Shown: positions 10,664 through 22,454 of the stretch, one piece after another
Layout: every line of letters begins with the position of its first letter
Position numbering within the stretch: position 1 is the stretch's first letter
Assembly (NCBI GenBank): GCA_004151065.3
Contig: NWUY0303995746.1
Span: forward strand, 1-44,986
Length of the DNA stretch: 44,986 nt
Direction: 5' to 3'
Origin: Larix sibirica
Lineage: Eukaryota; Streptophyta; Pinopsida; Pinales; Pinaceae
Notes under the pieces: model-generated
Told to the model about the DNA's origin: nothing
The model's database searches: none
The model's input: only the letters and a program-made list of their open reading frames with translations
Made by a program: the position numbers and the translations under genes

Positions 10664-10693
10664 ATTATATATACAAAGATTATATATACAAAG
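10664..10693. repeat. 15-bp perfect tandem duplication
   Basis: ATTATATATACAAAG occurs twice without a gap (10664-10678 and 10679-10693). Being identical, it is a recent slippage or repair event compared with the diverged repeats around it. Confidence 0.9.
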
Positions 10694-10940
10694 AAGAGTC
10701 AATATGGATCCTATTGCTTAGCAGCTTAGTAATAATATGTTACCCCATTGTCATTAGGTATTAGCTTAACTCTTCTCACTGTAATTCCATCATCGGTTAC
10801 TATACCTTTCCTTCTCTTTTTCTACCTGAATAATTAGACCTGCTTATACCTATACTGAATGAATTAATCTTAGGAGGATACCTTACCTTTACGGACCCCG
10901 GATTCAAAACTTACCCCTTAGTGTTTCCATACTACCTGTC

Positions 10941-11041
10941 CACCTATAGAAGACTTAGCCTGTTATCTCTATACCACCTTTCTGGAATCGTTTCATGGCT
11001 ACTTACTGCTTCTTATCGGGTCAGGATTATACCGGCCAACC
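10941..11041 (+). repeat. ~105-bp dispersed repeat, copy A
   Basis: CACCTATAGAAGACTTAGCC ... CTATACCACCTTTCTGGAAT ... TTTCATGGCTACT ... TCGGGTCAGGATTATACCGG CCAACC. It aligns end to end with copy B (28017-28124) and copy C (28231-28333). The flank at 10827 (ACCTGAATAATTAGACCTG) also matches the start of copy C (ACCTGAATCACTAGACCTG), so the duplicated tract was longer than this core. No coding frame or tRNA fold is evident. Confidence 0.8.
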
Positions 11042-11099
11042 AGCCATCTGGGCGATTCTAGCATCAGGTCTAGCCTTCTTGCAAGCAATCCCGTGTTCA

Positions 11100-12160
11100 G
11101 ATAGTTAGTTATTGGTGTTCTTGTAGCGCAAAGCGTAGTCATTGGGTTGAACCAGTTCTTTTATTCCATTGCTCCGTGCCCAGTCCATGCCGACCATGTT
11201 GGTTCGATGGGTCGCGTATGGTATAAACTAGGGTTCACTAATCTATTTCTCGTGGCATATGGGGAAACTAAATTAATCTCGTTCCATGGATCGATGACCC
11301 GGAGGGCCGAATACTCTAACCTCATATTCGGGATTCGATCAGCTTCGATTTCGACCAGCCGCCAGGTTCTTCGGGTTGGAGCAGCGTCGTTGGATTTGGA
11401 CTATACTTGGAGCAGAATCGTGTTATTTCGTCAAGCCTAAAGCCGGCAAGCACAAAGGCGCTCAACAAGCAATCGAATCAATCCCGCTAAACATAGATAA
11501 ACTTTATAAAAAAGCCTTAGTTCATTAAAAATAATCAAAATGATTTACAGCAGGCAGACCAAAGCCAGCATTACATAATATAGAACTTTGTCGGGATTAA
11601 GCCCGGGATACACCTTTGAAAGAGTTGGTTATATATGTAAGAAGTTCCTTATTGGGTGGGCTCGTACCTCGGGAAAGTCCCTACGGGTCCTCCGGGTCGT
11701 AGAGATTCGAGTATCATATGTATATCAGAGACAGCTAACTAAAGTTTTTACTGCTTTTATTTATTAAGGCGGTTTCTAAGGCCTTACTACTCTATGGAAC
11801 TCATTCTAGTTAAAAACAAGGTATCCTTTCTTTATTAAGGGCAGGCTCTGACAACAACCAATTCTCATGCTGTGTTTATTGGCAATGTCGAGTAGCATAG
11901 GAAATAAATGAACCACGCCTTTTTATGAAGTTTATCTATGACAGGCAGGATGGCGGCTTCAATTGCTCTTAGTTTGAGTGGGCTTCTTGAGCTGGCTGGT
12001 GTATGAAGGGGCTTGCTCTCGCTTGCTTCCTTGCTGCCGGCCTAGCTGGGTGGGGGTGGGTAGGATTAATTATATCCGCTTGCTGGCTAGACGTGTGGAG
12101 AGAGACCTCACGATAGAAAGGGCCCCCATTCTAAAATTTTTCATTTTTAATGATGGTTCT
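11100..12160. other. intergenic DNA, no gene recognised
   Basis: A 97-codon plus frame (11147-11440) has no family signature. A second frame reads plausibly downstream to 11970 but its stop density is that of random sequence. CTTATTGGGTGGG is at 11648-11660. I see no RNA gene. Confidence 0.4.
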
Positions 12161-12162
12161 CT

Positions 12163-12519
12163 ATGATATATAGACCCGATGGGAATCATTCACTTGGCTA
12201 CCCAGCTTCTGGGATACACTCGGCTTGGCTAGGGTACTCCACCTTGTTGGATAGGATACTCAATTTGCATACTCCACTGCGCTATTTGAATGCTTGGCTT
12301 GGATACTATCGATTGGCACCACTACTTACTCAACCGGGGCTGGTGGCTGCTGTGCTATTCAACAATCTTTACACACGATATAGGTATTTACACAATAATG
12401 TTAGGAGGTTTCACGTTGAGGGTTCCACGACAGCCATATCTGCAAGATTAGGAGTATTACACAACGCAGGTTCGTTACACAACAATGCAGCAGGTTACAC
12501 AATGCATGAGCTTCGATAA
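12163..12519 (+). CDS. orf118, open frame running into minisatellite
   Basis: 118 codons, product not recognised. The first part is built on reiterated GGxTACTC/TTGGCT words, and the last 30 codons run into the TTACACAA...GCATGAGCTT minisatellite. Repeat content explains the open frame better than selection would. Probably not a gene. Confidence 0.12.
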   Translation: MIYRPDGNHSLGYPASGIHSAWLGYSTLLDRILNLHTPLRYLNAWLGYYRLAPLLTQPGLVAAVLFNNLYTRYRYLHNNVRRFHVEGSTTAISARLGVLHNAGSLHNNAAGYTMHELR

Positions 12520-12650
12520 GGTTCAATTAGGTTACGCGATGCATGAGCTTTGACGAGTGAGTGAGGTTACACAATGCATGAGCTTCAATAAGGTTCAATT
12601 AGGTTACGCGATGCATGAGCTTTGACGAGTGAGGGAAGGTTACACGATGA
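12388..12650. repeat. minisatellite, 72-73-bp higher-order unit
   Basis: The 72-bp unit consists of two diverged halves: AGGTTACACAATGCATGAGC + TTCRATAAGGTTCAATT (about 37 bp), and AGGTTACGCGATGCATGAGC + TTTGACGAGTGAGKG (about 35 bp). It starts at 12492 and 12564, with a third partial unit at 12637. The two full copies are nearly identical while the half-units differ more, so a 36-bp repeat formed first and the pair was duplicated later. Degenerate TTACACAA words extend it left to about 12388. Confidence 0.9.
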
Positions 12651-12654
12651 TGTT

Positions 12655-15540
12655 GTCTGCGATAGAGAACAATTACACCATCTTCTCCATCGGTTCAAAA
12701 ACAAGGTTAGTTCCCATAGTTTTCACCTTAATACATTACAAAGGATATTGCATATATACGACCCGAAGGGCCTCACCCTCCTCGTACCTCGGGTGAGTTT
12801 CACTTTTCCCATTTTATGAAAAATTTGAAAAGAGGTACCCATCCTTAGCTAATAGTTATTTATGGACAACCCTACTATACGGACAAGGCACAGTCTTTCA
12901 ACAAAGTGTAGTAATATTATGAAAATAATGGAAACTTTCACTTGGCTTTAACTCTCTATGGGCCTTACTTAGGGCATGGGAAAAAAAGGTAGTAGTTCTA
13001 TCTTATAGTGCATGTGGACACAGCTACTACTCTACAGACTTAGCTAGCCTTTAGTGTAAGTAGTAGGCTACTCAAAATAAGAACCTAATATTGCATAATC
13101 TCATTTCTAAGGGCATGAAATGAAATTGAGTGAGGGATATATCCTAATATGACAGGTCAGTTCATTCCTGCGAGACCGGCCCGAACCCTTAGCAAGTGCC
13201 GAAACCTCTTAGCTCTGGTATAACCTTCTTTCCCTTATTACTTGCCTTAACTTATAAGCCTTAGCAACACTTGCTTATTATATAAAGCTATTCCAGCCTG
13301 GACTGGACCGAATGTGGGTGGACAAGGCTTAAAGCTAGGGTCAGACAATTTGGAGGTTCTAAATTTGGAGGTTAGACTAGATATCATGGTCGATACATAT
13401 GAAAGGTAAGTTGGATGTATATAAAAATTGATTTCTAATTATGTATCTATTGCACGATGTATCCAGTTTATGGTGGACCGCCCCAGCTTCAACTATGGAT
13501 AATAGGGTTAAATATAGAGAGCCCCCTAAATAAGCATGCAATCTATAGCTGTCAAGTTGAGATATATCATATAACCACCAAGTGGGTTAGGATCAACCCC
13601 AATGCCAGTCATTCATTTTTCACATCCCAAAGCAATAAAGATACTAAGTTTAGCTTATTGGGTGGGGTTTTAGGGTCCACCACTGTTTATCATCATATGA
13701 AGCGCTCTAAAATCTTAAGTTTGCCCCAATCCAGAATGTTTACGATGCAGATAATTATCCAACCTATTATCAAGTTATCAAATTATACAGGTGCATTATA
13801 AGTATGTGCATCGGTTCAAAAACCAAGAAGACGTCCTCCATCGTCGGTTCCAAAAGAGACAAGAATAAATATGACTGGCTATTGTGCTCCACAGGTGAAT
13901 CGTCTATAATAGCGGTATGATATCTCTCCTCTTATTGTGAGGTGAGGACTATAATAGGCTCATTTAACCAGCTCGCCAGCTAAAAAGCAAACTCAATAAG
14001 CCAGCTAACCACCGGGCTCCCCAGAGCTTACCATCCATCCAGCTCCTCCCCCAACTCCTTCTTCATTGATCAAATAAATCCAGCAAGCATCAATTTGCAG
14101 CTGCACTAACCCCTTTTTTTTATAGATATTCGATGGTAGGGGATTCATCGAACCCATCCAGCAGATACCTATGGATCACAGGGAGGGAGTAAACCCCCAT
14201 AGCATCCCCATACATATTGACACTTTTAGCATAACAAGAGTCCTGATAGGAGGCCCGGACCACACAATAGAGGTCTTGGTGAATGGTGGGTGGACGCTAA
14301 GTAGATAATCACCTATCTTTAAGCGGATCGATAATATGTATCATTGTGGAAGAGTTGCACTCAATTAGATAAGTATCGGAACTACATGGACACAACTTCA
14401 TATTTTTTGTTGCACTCTTTATGGAGAAGTTGTTTGGTTGGTTACCTCACACTACACTATTGGAATGCGAAATGGGGAAAAGAATTTGTAGGTATTCTAA
14501 GGCGGCTATTGGTGGATTGAACTCTTTCTCTTTTTCAGGAATGGGAGACCTTTTTCAACTTGCACTACTCGCACTACATAGAATAGTCCTGGCACTACAA
14601 CCGTGCATAATAACATAAATGTATAAATGCAATCTCATATACAATAAGGAACGTATACAATCTCACTGTCCGACTTACTAGTCTGACTTACTTATTTGCA
14701 ATGATTTATTCAACCACCGGGAATTACTACCTGATGTGATACACGGGCTATTGATGATGACCGGATAGCTTGGATTAGTCTTATTACCCTCCCCTCTCCC
14801 CGTAGGAAATGGCTATTATTGACCACTCACTGGGAATGACCTGCAATGCTCGGCTCTTTTAATTGGATTGGATTGGTGGACTAGTCCCATTTCCCAATCT
14901 AAAGAGAAATTACCTGATTCACCAACACAGCGGACCTCTTTATTTTATTTATAAAATTACTCTTATGGATGGGCTAGTGCTCTCACCCATAATAATATTG
15001 GAAGGAACCTTCTCTTTCTTTGGTTGTGACACATCCACTAGGGAGGAGATTAGGCGGGACATATACTTGGCTCGCTACCCATGTATAGGGGGAGTGGATA
15101 TCGCCCTTTGTCTGACCTAAAATAATGAGAGGAGCTGCTTTATTTATGCTTTACTACTTAGTGCATAAGAATAAGGTTAATAATAGGGGAGGGGAGTACG
15201 CATTTCCTCGGATCTATCAAAATGAGGTTGTGACAAAAAGTAAAACTGCCAACATGAAAAAGGTTTTGTGAAACCTACTGGCCCAATAAACATGGATTAA
15301 ACTGGTTGTGTAACTAGCGATAATAACTGGCTTATTAGATTAGATATCACTGTTGGATCACTGTAGGAGTAGCGGTGTCAATTATACCCATAAGATTAGT
15401 CCCATTGGTCTATTCCCATTCCAATCTGGGATATTGACTGAAACGCCATTTTTTTCGTCAATGCATAGATAAGCTTATGGAAATGACATTCTGACTAAGC
15501 TAATAATATATGCAACACGTATATATATGCGAGTTTGGTC
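12655..15540. other. intergenic DNA, no gene recognised
   Basis: Open frames of 114 (13457-13801 plus) and 85 codons (14863-15120 plus) show no domain and the first contains the CTTATTGGGTGGGG motif (13654-13667). AATTTGGAGGTT is duplicated at 13347 and 13362. Around 13980-14060 CCAGCT words are frequent. Otherwise I see nothing. Confidence 0.45.
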
Positions 15541-15573
15541 GAGCCTCCTCAATAATTAACGGGCCTACTAATG

Positions 15574-15780
15574 AACCTACCTCATAGTTACTGCCCCTAT
15601 GCAGTGGTTTCGGTTGAACCTCATCACCTATCGGTAGTGGAACCTACTCATGCCATATCGGTTGTAACCTCGTTCGTGTCCTACCCTATTGGTTAACCTC
15701 TCACGGTGCTCTATCAGTGGGAACATCCCAATATACCATATAGGTAGTAGTGGAACCTATCCTCTCGGTATAGCTCCATC
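15574..15780 (+). repeat. variable 24-32-bp minisatellite, 7 copies
   Basis: Units begin AACCT or AACAT at 15574, 15617, 15641, 15666, 15695, 15722 and 15754 (first unit 43 bp, then 24, 25, 29, 27 and 32 bp). They contain CCTATCGGTAGTGG or a variant (CCATATCGGTTGT, CTATCAGTGGG, CATATAGGTAGTAGTGG). Unit length and sequence both vary, so the array is old. Confidence 0.8.
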
Positions 15781-15789
15781 CTCATGGGG

Positions 15790-16425
15790 AATAAGTAGGC
15801 TATCCAACCAACTAGGGAAAGCTCATTAAATGAAATGGGGTCTAGTTCAGTATGGGTCACTTATATTATCCTCCCTCCCTGCTATGGAATTTGGAGATCA
15901 GCTATGGAAGAAAGAAAGGGTGCAAGAGCATACCTATAATAAGAGATAAACGTCCTTGCCCTCGTAAGGACAAGTGGCTTCGCTCCTCTCCCTTTAGGTT
16001 GAGAGGATGAATCCCCTGAAATGGCATGATCTAATAAAAAAATCCATTTTTGTGACCGGATGTTGATTGTCCTCTGGTGTGTACTTAGGAAATGCTGCTG
16101 TATAGATATGTGCAAGCGCTTAAGCCACCCTTATTATATTATTCCCTGGAGACCCAGTTACAGCGGAGTGTAGAGCTAGGAGTCACCGGACACAGATTGA
16201 TTTACTTGCCTGGGGTTCCTGCTGCCTGCTTGGGGTCCCCCTATCACCCCAATAGGACCCTTACGGGGGAACCATGGTGAGTGGCTTTTATTTAGCCACT
16301 GCCTGCCTTAGTGAGAAGCCCCAGATAGAAAACCTAGAAATCAGCCCTAGTATCAGCCCTATTGTTTACGGCTCGGGTCGGGTGGTGCCCTCCCACTCGT
16401 ATAGATCGAAGTCCTATTAAATGGA
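15790..16425. other. intergenic DNA, nothing recognised
   Basis: Only overlapping frames of 60-77 codons on both strands, none recognisable. No RNA gene or clear repeat. Confidence 0.4.
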
Positions 16426-16429
16426 CAGG

Positions 16430-16684
16430 GTAAACGTCTTCATGCGAATTCAAGTTACACGTATATATGAAAGTATAGTATGTGAAAACGTCTGGTGGTT
16501 CTCTTAGATTACAAAGACGTATCTTATATAAAGTGAAACTTCTATATGGCGACATCATATATCAATGGTTTATTGATAGAGATAATTGGGGGTCTAGAAA
16601 TGTAAACTTATATATGGCAACACTATATGTTAACATTTCTAGATATGCAAAAAGTTCACAACGTAGAGGTGCGAGTCTCATATA
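16430..16684 (+). repeat. cluster 1 of GTAAACGT...ATGCC...CATCGTATAG element
   Basis: About seven degenerate copies of a roughly 30-bp element: GTAAACGTCTTCATGCGAAT (16430), ACACGTATATATGAAAGTAT (16457), GTGAAAACGTCTGG (16482), GTGAAACTTCTATATGGCGA (16533) continuing CATCATATAT, GTAAACTTATATATGGCAAC (16602) continuing ACTATATGT, TAACATTTCTAGATATGC (16631) and ACAACGTAGAGGTGCGAGTC (16658) continuing TCATATA. Two members follow or carry AATTCAAGT(T). All copies are in the same orientation. Short open frames here are incidental. Confidence 0.75.
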
Positions 16685-16689
16685 AGCTC

Positions 16690-17350
16690 TTTCCTCCTTC
16701 CTATCGCCATCAGAATGGATTCTTACCAGCCGTAGTAAATGACCATGGACTATCTGGTGGCTATTGGCATTGTCTCTCAATTATTATGATGACTAGCAAC
16801 AAACCCTGGAAAGTAGTAACCGAGGTAATTGACATACATAATAGTAGGGAGGACTCAGGAGCAAATCACTCAGGCACTAAGTAAGCAATGACTCCTGACA
16901 GGCAGAGAGAAACGAGATGAAAAAGGGTATTCATTACTGAAAAAAGCGATTTTGAGTGCCCGGATGGAAGAAAATAAGTATGTTCATATGACCTCATAAA
17001 AGAAATTATTAAACAAAAAAGAAAAAAAGGGCCAATGAGGTTTTGGAACTCTTATCCCACTCAACTTCTTGTTGCCTGGGCCAACCCAGAGCTATATTTA
17101 GTTCATCGGGAATCCAGGTGGGGCTATATTAGTTCAAAAGGAATAGGAATCATGGCTATAAGATAAAAATGATATGACAGAGTATCATTTATTCACGAGA
17201 ATCTCCATAGGATTCAGATTGAACCGAAAAGGAAGGTTTTGTTTGAATAAATAGGGGAACTTGTCTCTAGAGGCTAGAACTAAGGGGGACGACTTATGTC
17301 TCTTAATTAGAACCTTAAGATTGCACACTACTTATATGACTACAATGGGC
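16690..17350. other. intergenic DNA, no gene recognised
   Basis: Apart from an 85-codon frame entering from the repeat cluster (16627-16884), there is nothing I can name. A-rich runs lie at 16990-17030. Confidence 0.4.
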
Positions 17351-17352
17351 AA

Positions 17353-17396
17353 GTTAAACGTATATATGTGATTCTCACGTAGATATGGCTAGTATA
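17353..17396 (+). repeat. dispersed CGTATATATG element, double copy
   Basis: GTTAAACGTATATATGTGAT directly followed by TCTCACGTAGATATGGCTAG: two diverged heads of the same element as at 16.4 and 22.5 kb. Another copy, GTAAACGTCTACATGGCAAT with ATTGTATAGTAA, sits at 17729-17760 and is one of the closest to consensus. Confidence 0.75.
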
Positions 17397-17769
17397 TTGC
17401 CAACGCCAATAAACATCGACTATCATATTGATTCCCTACCGGAAACTATGAATCTTGGGTCAACTGGTCAAGTAGCACCTGTGGAGTAGTAGGACCGATT
17501 CCTGGCATCAACAACTCCTGTACTCCTTACCTGGTATTGACAAGACCTTCTAGCTGCACTCGCCAAGCATAGCTTCATAATCTGCTGCACTGAAAGCTTC
17601 ATCCATTCATGTATCGACTGGAGGTGTTTGCTGCACCTTCCTAATACTGCCAAGAATGCTCGGCTATTGGATGGAGCGGCGGCGCGGCTGCTGCGATTCA
17701 CTCGGTCCCGGTCCGGCCCCCGGAAAAGGTAAACGTCTACATGGCAATATTGTATAGTAATAGGTCCAG

Positions 17770-20270
17770 TAGGGGGTCCGCCTGCTACGAGGTATGCAAT
17801 CTGATCTCCGATGATGTGTGGAATTCCTCAAACCCATCATTATAAAAAGGAGGTTTTGACCAAGGCAAAATGTTAAATGAAGATGTTTTGGAAATTTGTG
17901 TGTGGACGCTATAAAGGGCTATAACGTGTGAGTGAGGCAAGAAGCAAAGTAAATGGCTATATTAAGACTACTACTATATCCCGGAAACAGGCAGGAGCGG
18001 GGCCGCCGGAGGAAAAAGCGATTTTTTAGGTTTTGGCTAGGTTCCTTGGACACAACAAATAGATAAACAACTGGACAGACACATAAGCGGACAGATTCAC
18101 GAGGTATGAAGGGGATAAAAGGATAGGCGGACCCATCATCTGAAGGGTCGGGTTATCTGGATATTTAACAGGTGAAAGGTATGCCTAGGTCGTCTTGGAA
18201 TTAGATAAATTACTGGTTGGTTGGGGCCTTTATAGACCCGTGGCCTTAAAAGTCCTTCCTAGGCTACGAAAGAGGTTACCCTCCCACTGGTGACCTTGCT
18301 TATCCAATGCTCCGATGATACGAAATCGGAACATGTTGAAATAAGGCTAGCTAGATTCTACCTTATGGGTTACCGCTTCTAAGTACAATCCTCTCTTTGG
18401 CTAAGTCCGCTGGTTGGCCGCCTCCCTTAAAGTAGTAGTAACGCTTTTAGCTTAGGTCTGGTCTTCTTTATTCGTTGCGGGAAAGCCAGTATAGCTAAGC
18501 AAGATGGCTATCTCTGTATAAATTTTTCCCTATCCTTTTCCCTCCTTTCTATAGAGGGGGGTAACTTGCATGAGTCCAGATATGTCGGTACACATCCAGC
18601 ATGAGTCCATGGGAGGAGGTTCCACTATGCATGTTTACTTTTTGATGTCCGTGCTGATAGATAGGCTTGGCTATACCGAGGGAAAAATAGCAATGGCCAT
18701 TAGCAATTCACGAGAGATAGCAATGGCGTTGGCAACAGCAGATGCAATTTCACTTTCTGTTCACCCACCCTGGAAGCTTTCTCTATTTGTTGCTTATCCT
18801 GGTATAATAATATGCCTTACGCTTATCCCCTTGCCCTAATATGGAGACCTGCCCATTATGCATGTATGAGTTCCATCTAATTACCCATTACCCATGACCG
18901 CTTGACCCATGAACAGGGCCACGGACAGAACTAGGTTCCTACACACTACCTTATGAGCAAATCAAGAACATAGAGCTTATTTCACTATATAATTAAAACA
19001 ATTTTTAATGTGCCCAGGAAGGATTCCACGGTTTAAGCAGCATCCATGAGGTCCCTCCCTGATCTCTAGTGTTCTAAGGTTCTATATCTACTTTATAGAA
19101 ATGATGAACCGGTTCAAATGGATGACCCGAACGAACCAATGAGAAATCTTCATTTATAAAAAGAATCATGCTTAACCTTCTTTAGAAACCCTTATTGCTC
19201 TGGTGACCGCCTGCTCAACCATCTTAAAAAGCTCCGGACGACTGGACATGAATTGGAAAACATTATGTCTCCCTCCAATTAATTCATAATCGTTCAAGAC
19301 TGCTCCGTTGTTGAGACTAAACTTGGATTAAATGGTTAATTAGATAAAGCGATACAACAATCTACTTTGAACGAACTAAGATAGAGGTCTTGTACTGATC
19401 TTGAACCAGCGGATGAATGAGCAATGCCTAATTGGTGAGTTTAGATCCAGAGGTCTAAGACTTAGTGAACCCTTTATGAACTGGCCTCAATTGGTTGGTA
19501 ATAACTTGGTGATGCACACAACACATAATGGTATCAGACAGAATTGGCAAATCTAGGTTTGTTTCCACTAGTAATATTAACAACTCAAGCTAGTGAACTA
19601 TCCTTAAATAATTAGTATAACTTGCAAGAGCAAAGGCAGTACAGGATGATCATCATTAGCAACTGTAAAAACTCCTAATTCACCATGTTTAATAGTGCTC
19701 CTGTGAATCAAGTAGATCTTTTCAATAAATTGGCTAAAGGAATTGGTGAATCATCTGGGCCTACGTATTTTGAGATGGGGGCATGCATATATTACGCTTT
19801 TCCGCCTAAATAATTGATTGCTTTAATACCTTTTGGTTGGTGGGATATTGGTTAGGAATAGGGCCAATACGAATTGTAAAAAAGCGACTCGTATATTTGA
19901 AGATATTTTTGCATATGCGGTTTTTTTTATTGGGCCAAATCAAACCTTATATCTAGCCCTGATTGGACAGTTGGAATTGATCTCCGAAGAAGAAAAACCC
20001 TTTAAGGAAGCCCGTCCAATCTCAGTAGGCTGTAGTGAAAGGGCAGTTCCAACGATCCAAGACTGTTGTGGGTAGCTAACTTCAATTAATCCAGCCAATA
20101 ATAGCAAGTGAAAAGTTTCAGTCCCGGATGGACTCTATCAAATAGGAAGAAAGAAGACTTCAATAAGTTTGGCGGGCTAAAGGCAAGGACCAGCATCTCT
20201 TTCTTAAAGGTGGATAGCCACCAGCGCTTACCAGGGAGAATATATATTCCAGCCGGGGATATATTAATTA
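17770..20270. other. intergenic DNA, no gene recognised
   Basis: Largest frames are 89 codons (18570-18839) and 80 codons (19833-20075, with a hydrophobic stretch FAYAVFFIG), both on plus and neither a known family. Directly before the second, an open frame from an ATG near 19684 reads MFNSAPVNQVDLFNKLAKGI and continues for about 20 more residues to a stop; it looks protein-like but I cannot place it. ATAGCAATGGC is repeated near 18687 and 18717. Confidence 0.4.
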
Positions 20271-20273
20271 TTA

Positions 20274-20332
20274 CTCGCCTATAGCCACTATTACCTCTCG
20301 CCTATAACCACTTCCCTTTCGCCTAGAGATCT
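20274..20332. repeat. ~22-bp tandem repeat CTCGCCTATAGCCACT, 3 copies
   Basis: CTCGCCTATAGCCACTA (20274), CTCGCCTATAACCACTT (20297) and TTCGCCTAGAGATCTT (20318). The last is partial. Confidence 0.75.
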
Positions 20333-20339
20333 TCTCAGT

Positions 20340-21200
20340 CCGTTATCCCCTTTCTTCCCCTCCCCTCAAAGAGCTCGGCGTCGGCAACGTATTACCTGTC
20401 CCTTCCAACGAATAACTAATATCTTGGATAAACTCGTCTATAAGGAATGGGACCTCTTCTTGCTAAGTCCACCCTCCATCCATATAATATATATCCCTTA
20501 TAACGAATAGCTATCCCCACACCTTCGCCAGGATCTTTATATGGGTTCCCCCTCCCGTAACTGGTTTGACCTTTCAGTTCAGTCAGGACCTACCCGCCTT
20601 TCAGGTTAATGCCTGCCTGCTTCCTTTTCTTTTTACCTTGAACTCTGCATCACGAAAGTTGTTGAACCACCGGCTGCTTGCTTGGGTCCTGCCTGCCCTT
20701 ACTCACCTATTTATTCACCCAGGAAGACCTCTGTAGGGTAGGCATGCTATTCACCGCCCTACCTTTACTTAAGTGTTTACAAACACTCTTTACTCACATA
20801 TAGAAAGAAGACCTACCCAACTTAGTTATACCCAACCTAGTTAGGAATCGGGTACCACTATTTAGCTTTTCGGGACAGGCTTTACCCCCATATACTTGTG
20901 ATGAATTCAGACTGCATTGCTACCTTTATATTACTTGATTACTTTATGTTGTACAGCAACCAAACACCTGGCTTGCGGGCGTATTCACAAACACACGGAC
21001 CTATATTACCTCAACTTAGAGTAGAGGCACGGGCATTCAAAAGATAGATAGATAGCAGGATGGATTAACTTCGACAACAAACACTTGCCTTAAATCATGC
21101 TTACTTGGGACGCGCTTAGACCTTTGCTTTAGTTAGCCTACTTGCCTGAACTTATGTCTACCTACTATATCCATCCACCTTTGAGATTCACGGGCTTGCT
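20340..21200. other. pyrimidine-rich, C/T-skewed intergenic DNA
   Basis: No open frame of note. The plus strand is rich in CTTAC, ACCTACC and TTTACTTA words, a style shared with 27.3-29.1 and 35.5-35.7 kb. No gene or RNA is seen. Confidence 0.45.
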
Positions 21201-21210
21201 TGGCTTGGTG

Positions 21211-21815
21211 GGCACTTTGACCATTGGTATCACCTTTTGAAGCCGGAAGGATTACTTTCAGTGGCACAGGAGAACACCCACCAATCCTGGGATCGTGCGT
21301 GGAAACAGCCCTATAGATTCACCTTCACTACTGCCTTAACTTATGAGATAAAATAGAATGGATGGAGTGGGGGCATTTATAACATTGCTATTTACTTTAC
21401 TCTGCCTACTTGCTTTACTTAAGTGCGACCTACCTACTGCTACCAACCTTTCTCTTTCCTTGAATTGCCTCACCAAACTTAGTGATTGATTGTTTGAACG
21501 GGCTTCCTTGGGCTGGCACTTTGACCATTCGTATTTACCTTTTCCTGACTTGAATACTTTATGTTGGACAACTAAGTTTTTGGATAGGATTTTAATAACT
21601 GTCTTAGCGACTACTCCCAGAATATGATAAGTAGGGGGTAGGCACTTTGAACATCGGCTATTCCCCCTTTTGAAGCCTACTTGATCAATGTTTGTGCGGA
21701 CCTATCAACAACCTTACTTTTTTCCACCCTTTATATTACTAGCTCACAGACCAGAACTTTGAGATTGTAAGGGAGGGCTTGGGCACTTAGAGCTTTGGTA
21801 TTTACCTTTACCCCA
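21211..21815 (+). repeat. GGCACTTTGACCATTGGTAT repeats, 4 copies
   Basis: GGCACTTTGACCATTGGTAT + CACCTTTTGAAGCC (21211), GGCACTTTGACCATTCGTAT + TTACCTTTT (21515), GGCACTTTGAACATCGGCTA + TTCCCCCTTTTGAAGCC (21641) and GGCACTTAGAGCTTTGGTAT + TTACCTTTA (21782). CGGGCTTGCTTGG-like words precede several of them. A fifth copy is at 35944 (GGCACTTTGAACAGCCATCG + CGCCTTTTGCC), again after GGGCTTG. Function unknown. Confidence 0.8.
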
Positions 21816-21819
21816 CCTT

Positions 21820-22445
21820 CCCTTGAGCCGGGTAACCTTCCTTCCTGCTGTTGAGAGAATGATCAATTTGTTAGTCCGAACCAGGGAGGGGAATAATTTC
21901 TTGCCTCAAGCCAGTATTGAAACTAATTAGAGTTGTGGGAGGGTGGCCTCGCTCCATCGGGGGTGTAAATGGATGGCCCATCCTACCGAGGGTGTGGAGA
22001 CTATCCCTATCCAGCCAAGATCAAATATTCTATGACTAGTTAGCTCCCTTCCTAACCTTCCATCTATTTTCTTATCTCTCCCTCAACAACTCCATAATAA
22101 CTGCTCTGTGATCACTCATCTACGTAATATAGTTACACCCTCGGGACAATCGGATGGGAGGACAAGCTATAGCAGGAGCCTAACTGACCATCACCCCATG
22201 CCCTCCCAGAAGAAAGGAAGGTTCAATCAGCATATTCATCTAGGCTAGGTTCATTCGATTATGAATCCTATAGCCCCGCCCGGTGGTTACAGCAGAGTAG
22301 AGGCTAGTGGAACTACTATATGCTAGAAGCCAATATAGGACTGGACTGGCTTCTTCTGGGGCTTTGTCTAGGCCTTTGTCTAGGATGGATATGCAAATCC
22401 AATTTGAAACTTCTCTATGCGATTGAAACCGGTTTCTCACAGATG
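21820..22445. other. intergenic DNA, nothing recognised
   Basis: One 66-codon minus frame without a domain. CTTTGTCTAGG is directly repeated near 22365 and 22376. No other feature is seen. Confidence 0.4.
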
Positions 22446-22454
22446 CTAGTTCAA

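Noticed and set aside
11346-11975. A plus frame that reads like protein for 200 codons (for example LEQRRWIWTILGAESCYFVK, then KFIYDRQDGGFNCS)
   Set aside because: Nine in-frame stops (11526, 11532, 11541, 11598, 11700, 11736, 11811, 11898, 11970) is the rate expected of random sequence, and no family motif is present.
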